Source: a virus
Strand: one strand, 5' to 3'
IMG/VR virus record: IMGVR_UViG_3300034272_001302
Coordinates: 1 to 46,477 of that record
DNA: 46,477 nucleotides
Below the pieces are notes generated by a model that worked only from the letters and a program-made list of their open reading frames with translations, made no database searches and had not been told where the DNA came from. Within the stretch, counting starts at the first letter, position 1. Every line of letters begins with the position of its first letter. This document shows, piece after piece, positions 44,528-46,477 of the stretch. A program made the translations under genes and the position numbers.

Positions 44528-44612
44528 GTGTGTGCATCTAGGTGGGACTAGACCCTATTCTTAATTCCTTTCTTTCTTATCGGGATTGTCGGTTCAAATC
44601 CGACCACACACT
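44528..44612 (+). tRNA. tRNA-like RNA with enlarged pyrimidine anticodon loop
   Basis: This is 85 bases with acceptor GTGTGTG/CACACAC perfect, D arm TCTA/TAGA, and T arm GTCGG-TTCAAAT-CCGAC perfect. The anticodon arm is CCC..GGG around an oversized loop that contains TTCTTAA, which would be a Lys CTT anticodon loop, followed by TTCCTTTCTTTCTTA. The extra stretch could be an intron-like insert. Its sequence is complementary to the AAGAAAGAAAGGAAT-like leaders of the early genes and similar to an anti-Shine-Dalgarno. Confidence 0.55.
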
Positions 44613-44614
44613 TT

Positions 44615-45118
44615 ATGAACGCTTTTCAGCAAGAGCTTGATGATTTTCGGCGTACCCCAGACGGCAAGATAATTCAAGGGGCTGCTCATACTAGCCGAGT
44701 GTTAAATCACAAATATAGGAATGGTGTGATTATCAAGGCTATCTGCTCTCTGCGTAAGATTGAGAATGATTTTGATAGCATTGCCTGTTGTGGCGTAAGT
44801 GGTTTGATGGTAGTGCCACAGATTGCAGAGATTCTTAATAAAAATATTATTATCGTTCGCAAGGATGAAAAACGATATAGCGAATTTTTTATTGAAGGCG
44901 TTACTCCATCTCGATACGTTATTATTGATGATTTGATTTGTTCTGGAAATACTATCAAACATATTATGGATAGTATCAATGACGATACTCCAAGAGCAAA
45001 GTGTATCGGGGCATATTTCTATCTTGGTGAGGAGTGTGCTTTCAATGCTTCTAATTCTAAATATTTTGAGAAGCAGTTTGGGACGATCATCCTAAACCCT
45101 TACCAGCCAAAGACTTAG
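44615..45118 (+). CDS. Phosphoribosyltransferase-like protein
   Basis: This is a 167-residue protein. SRYVIIDDLICSGNTIKHIM is the PRPP-binding motif (hydrophobic-DD-x-hydrophobic-xTG-type, here SGNT) of type I phosphoribosyltransferases. ACCGVSGLMVVPQIAEIL fits the preceding strand-helix. The substrate is unknown. It starts 3 bases after the tRNA-like RNA and ends within the first hairpin of four-arm element copy 17. A nucleotide-salvage role is likely. Confidence 0.75.
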   Translation: MNAFQQELDDFRRTPDGKIIQGAAHTSRVLNHKYRNGVIIKAICSLRKIENDFDSIACCGVSGLMVVPQIAEILNKNIIIVRKDEKRYSEFFIEGVTPSRYVIIDDLICSGNTIKHIMDSINDDTPRAKCIGAYFYLGEECAFNASNSKYFEKQFGTIILNPYQPKT

Positions 45119-45173
45119 GACAAGGCGGGGCGGCCCCGGTCGCCGTAAGTCCTTATCTGCCAACCACTTACGA
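45091..45173 (+). repeat. Four-arm element, copy 17
   Basis: The arms are CCTAAACCCTTAC / AAAGACTTAGGAC and CGTAAGTCCTTAT / CCACTTACGAC around GGCGGGGCGGCCCCGG. The first hairpin contains the PRTase stop codon. Distance from the third arm to -35 is 56. Confidence 0.88.
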
Positions 45174-45200
45174 CCTGCGGAATTTTTCCAAAGTTTTCGC

Positions 45201-45229
45201 TTGACACTGCCGATAATATAGTGTAGAAT
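45201..45229 (+). promoter_or_regulatory. Early promoter with CGATAATA
   Basis: TTGACA and TAGAAT are 17 bases apart with GCCGATAATATAGTG in the spacer. Confidence 0.87.
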
Positions 45230-45272
45230 CAGTGCATAAGAACGATTGAACAGCAACACGAAAGGGATGATT

Positions 45273-46223
45273 ATGGCTCATGCAGTTGAACAGATGATGT
45301 TTGTTGGTGCGACCCCGTGGCACGGTCTGGGCAATAAGCTCGACGAGGCTCCCACGGTTTCGGAGGCGATGACTGCCGCCGGTTTGGATTGGGAAGTTGG
45401 TCTGAAGGATTTGGTCACGGTGGACGGGCAACCCGTTCCGGCCCGTGCGACCTATCGCAAGACCGATGACAGCATTTTGGGCGTTGTCGGCCCGCGATAC
45501 ACCCCGCTACAAAACAGCGAGGCGTTCGATTGGTTCCAGCCGTTTCTGGACGCTGGCGAGTGTGCATTGCATACTGCCGGTTCGCTCCACAGCGGTCAGA
45601 AAGTTTGGGTTCTGGCCCAACTGAACCGCGACAACAGCGAGATCGTGAAGGGTGACGAGGTTGGGAAGTTCATTCTTCTCAGCAACTCGCACGATGGCAC
45701 GACCGCTATCCGGGTTGGCTACACGCCGATCCGCGTTGTGTGTGCTAACACTATGGCGATGGCCCATAGCAAGGCTAGTGGTTCCAAGTTGATCCGTATT
45801 CGTCACACACGTTCCAGCAAGACCAATCTGGAAAATGTGCGAGATATTATGGACAATATCAACATGGAGTTTGAGGCGACTGCGGAACAGTTCAAGTTCC
45901 TCGCGTCGAAGAACTTCAATCAGGCCGACGTTCGTCGCTATGTCAAGGTGATGCTCGACATTGACGGTACGCCGGACGATCAGATCAAGACTCGCACCCG
46001 TAACATTATGGACGAGATTCTGGCTCTGGTCGAAGGCCCGAAACAGAGTGCAACGGGTGTGCGTGGAACGTGGTGGGCCGCGTATAACGGCTACAACGAG
46101 TATCTGAATTACAATAAGGGTCGCACCGAAGATAATCGGCTCGACAGCCTGTGGTTCGGACTGAACGCGAACGACAACACCAAGGCTCTGGAAAAGGCCA
46201 TGCAGTTCGCTCAAGCACTCTAA
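45273..46223 (+). CDS. DUF932 family protein (phage/plasmid-like)
   Basis: This is a ~316-residue protein starting MAHAVEQMMFVGATPWHGLG, the classic N-terminus of the DUF932 / phage-plasmid-like family. RATYRKTDDSILGVVGPRYT, GQKVWVLAQLN, IRVVCANTMAMA and TWWAAYNGYNEYLNY are all family landmarks. Length is normal. The function is unknown; the family is common on mobile elements. Codons are much more GC-rich than in the AT-rich genes at left. The start at 45273 fits AAAGGG. A strong terminator follows. Confidence 0.9.
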   Translation: MAHAVEQMMFVGATPWHGLGNKLDEAPTVSEAMTAAGLDWEVGLKDLVTVDGQPVPARATYRKTDDSILGVVGPRYTPLQNSEAFDWFQPFLDAGECALHTAGSLHSGQKVWVLAQLNRDNSEIVKGDEVGKFILLSNSHDGTTAIRVGYTPIRVVCANTMAMAHSKASGSKLIRIRHTRSSKTNLENVRDIMDNINMEFEATAEQFKFLASKNFNQADVRRYVKVMLDIDGTPDDQIKTRTRNIMDEILALVEGPKQSATGVRGTWWAAYNGYNEYLNYNKGRTEDNRLDSLWFGLNANDNTKALEKAMQFAQAL

Positions 46224-46249
46224 TCCCTCGCAATAGGGGTTGACACGGG

Positions 46250-46284
46250 AGCCGCCACTCAGCAATGGGTGGCGGTTCTTTTTT
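46250..46284 (+). terminator. Rho-independent terminator after DUF932 gene
   Basis: GCCGCCAC pairs with GTGGCGGT around a 10-base loop, followed by TCTTTTTTG. It is the only classical intrinsic terminator I can see in the early region. Confidence 0.9.
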
Positions 46285-46299
46285 GTGTCTAGATCACTT

Positions 46300-46384
46300 G
46301 ACGCAAACCCTTATGCTCAAAGGACTTACGACAAGCCGGGGCGCCCGAAATTTCTCTAAGTTATTTGATACCAACGACTTGCGT
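46300..46384 (+). repeat. Four-arm element, copy 18
   Basis: The arms are CGCAAACCCTTATG / AAAGGACTTACGA and TCTAAGTTATTTG / ACGACTTGCGTC around GCCGGGGCGCCCG. Distance from the third arm to -35 is 61. Confidence 0.85.
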
Positions 46385-46416
46385 CAATTTAGTAAAAGAA
46401 TCTCATAAGTTGGCTG

Positions 46417-46445
46417 TTGGCAATGGGTTACGATGACGATATACT
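46417..46445 (+). promoter_or_regulatory. Early promoter at right edge
   Basis: TTGGCA and TATACT are 17 bases apart, and GACGATATACTGTATG overlaps the -10, so the CGATA motif is shifted. Its gene lies beyond the window; 46446-46477 holds no readable feature. Confidence 0.6.
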
Positions 46446-46477
46446 GTATGTGGACGTAAGTGGTTACTGGGCAAAGG

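Noticed and set aside
27388-46384. CRISPR array made of the repeated elements
   Set aside because: The copies are 0.6-3 kb apart with whole genes between them, are internally palindromic and vary in sequence; no cas gene is present.
28094-46384. Four-arm elements as classical rho-independent terminators
   Set aside because: None is followed by a T run; the true intrinsic terminators (5563, 17256, 46250) look quite different.
1-46477. Integrated prophage or bacterial chromosome
   Set aside because: No integrase, attachment-site duplication, rRNA or housekeeping genes are seen; the cargo genes are flanked by phage modules on both sides.

Overview
The window looks like part of the genome of a large, AT-rich tailed bacteriophage (Caudoviricetes). 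I see no integrase, ribosomal RNA or bacterial housekeeping operon. It does hold a complete head and packaging module, tail-fibre genes, a large block of tiny early genes, nine readable tRNA genes and two tRNA-like RNAs. The host is probably a planctomycete (inference). A subtilisin-like protease at 25655 starts with the LEPR-xLL-type motif typical of planctomycete surface and secreted proteins. One fibre carries a sulfatase-modifying-factor-like fold of the kind common in planctomycetes, and two short Sec-secreted proteins look planctomycetal. No terminal protein or plasmid replication gene is visible.

Layout. Positions 1-16.9 kb are all on the minus strand and form the late module. In transcription order they are: a small leader gene, a sigma-70-region-2-like protein, a putative small terminase, GDP-mannose 4,6-dehydratase, HNH and ERCC4-type nucleases, large terminase, a GIY-YIG-like endonuclease, portal, a protease-scaffold fusion with a nested scaffold start, decoration protein, major capsid protein (followed by a strong terminator), and then tail/fibre proteins running off the left edge. 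From 17.0 to 27.3 kb the plus strand carries a cargo block: GDP-fucose synthase, GlmS, a GT2 glycosyltransferase and a PaaK/CapK-like adenylating enzyme. Next come three proteins sharing an N-terminal tag but with unrelated bodies, a sulfotransferase-like protein, small secreted or membrane proteins and the subtilase. GMD on the minus strand and the synthase on the plus strand together would make GDP-L-fucose.

From 27.4 kb to the right edge lies a cassette-organised early region. Eighteen copies of an ~84-bp element (four alternating inverted arms around a G/C-only core), all in the same orientation, each sit upstream of a sigma-70-type promoter. Most of these promoters carry CGATAATA between -35 and -10. 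Each promoter serves one to five tiny genes or tRNAs, usually with an AAGAAAG-type leader. The distance from element to -35 falls mainly into three classes about one helical turn apart, which suggests an activator or architectural protein. Recognisable early products include DUF932, a PD-(D/E)XK-like nuclease, a minimal kinase-like protein, an L7/L12-like protein, a phosphoribosyltransferase, HNH endonucleases and many small zinc-ribbon or membrane proteins.

The least explained pieces are: (i) an ~780-base gene-free, promoter-driven, highly structured stretch at 35637-36420 ending in a tRNA-like element, a candidate giant phage ncRNA of the GOLLD/ROOL kind; (ii) the 18-copy regulatory element and its phasing; (iii) the tag-sharing protein family; and (iv) a tRNA-like RNA whose enlarged anticodon loop is complementary to the purine-rich leaders of the phage's own early mRNAs. 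All family assignments come from reading the protein sequences, without database searches.
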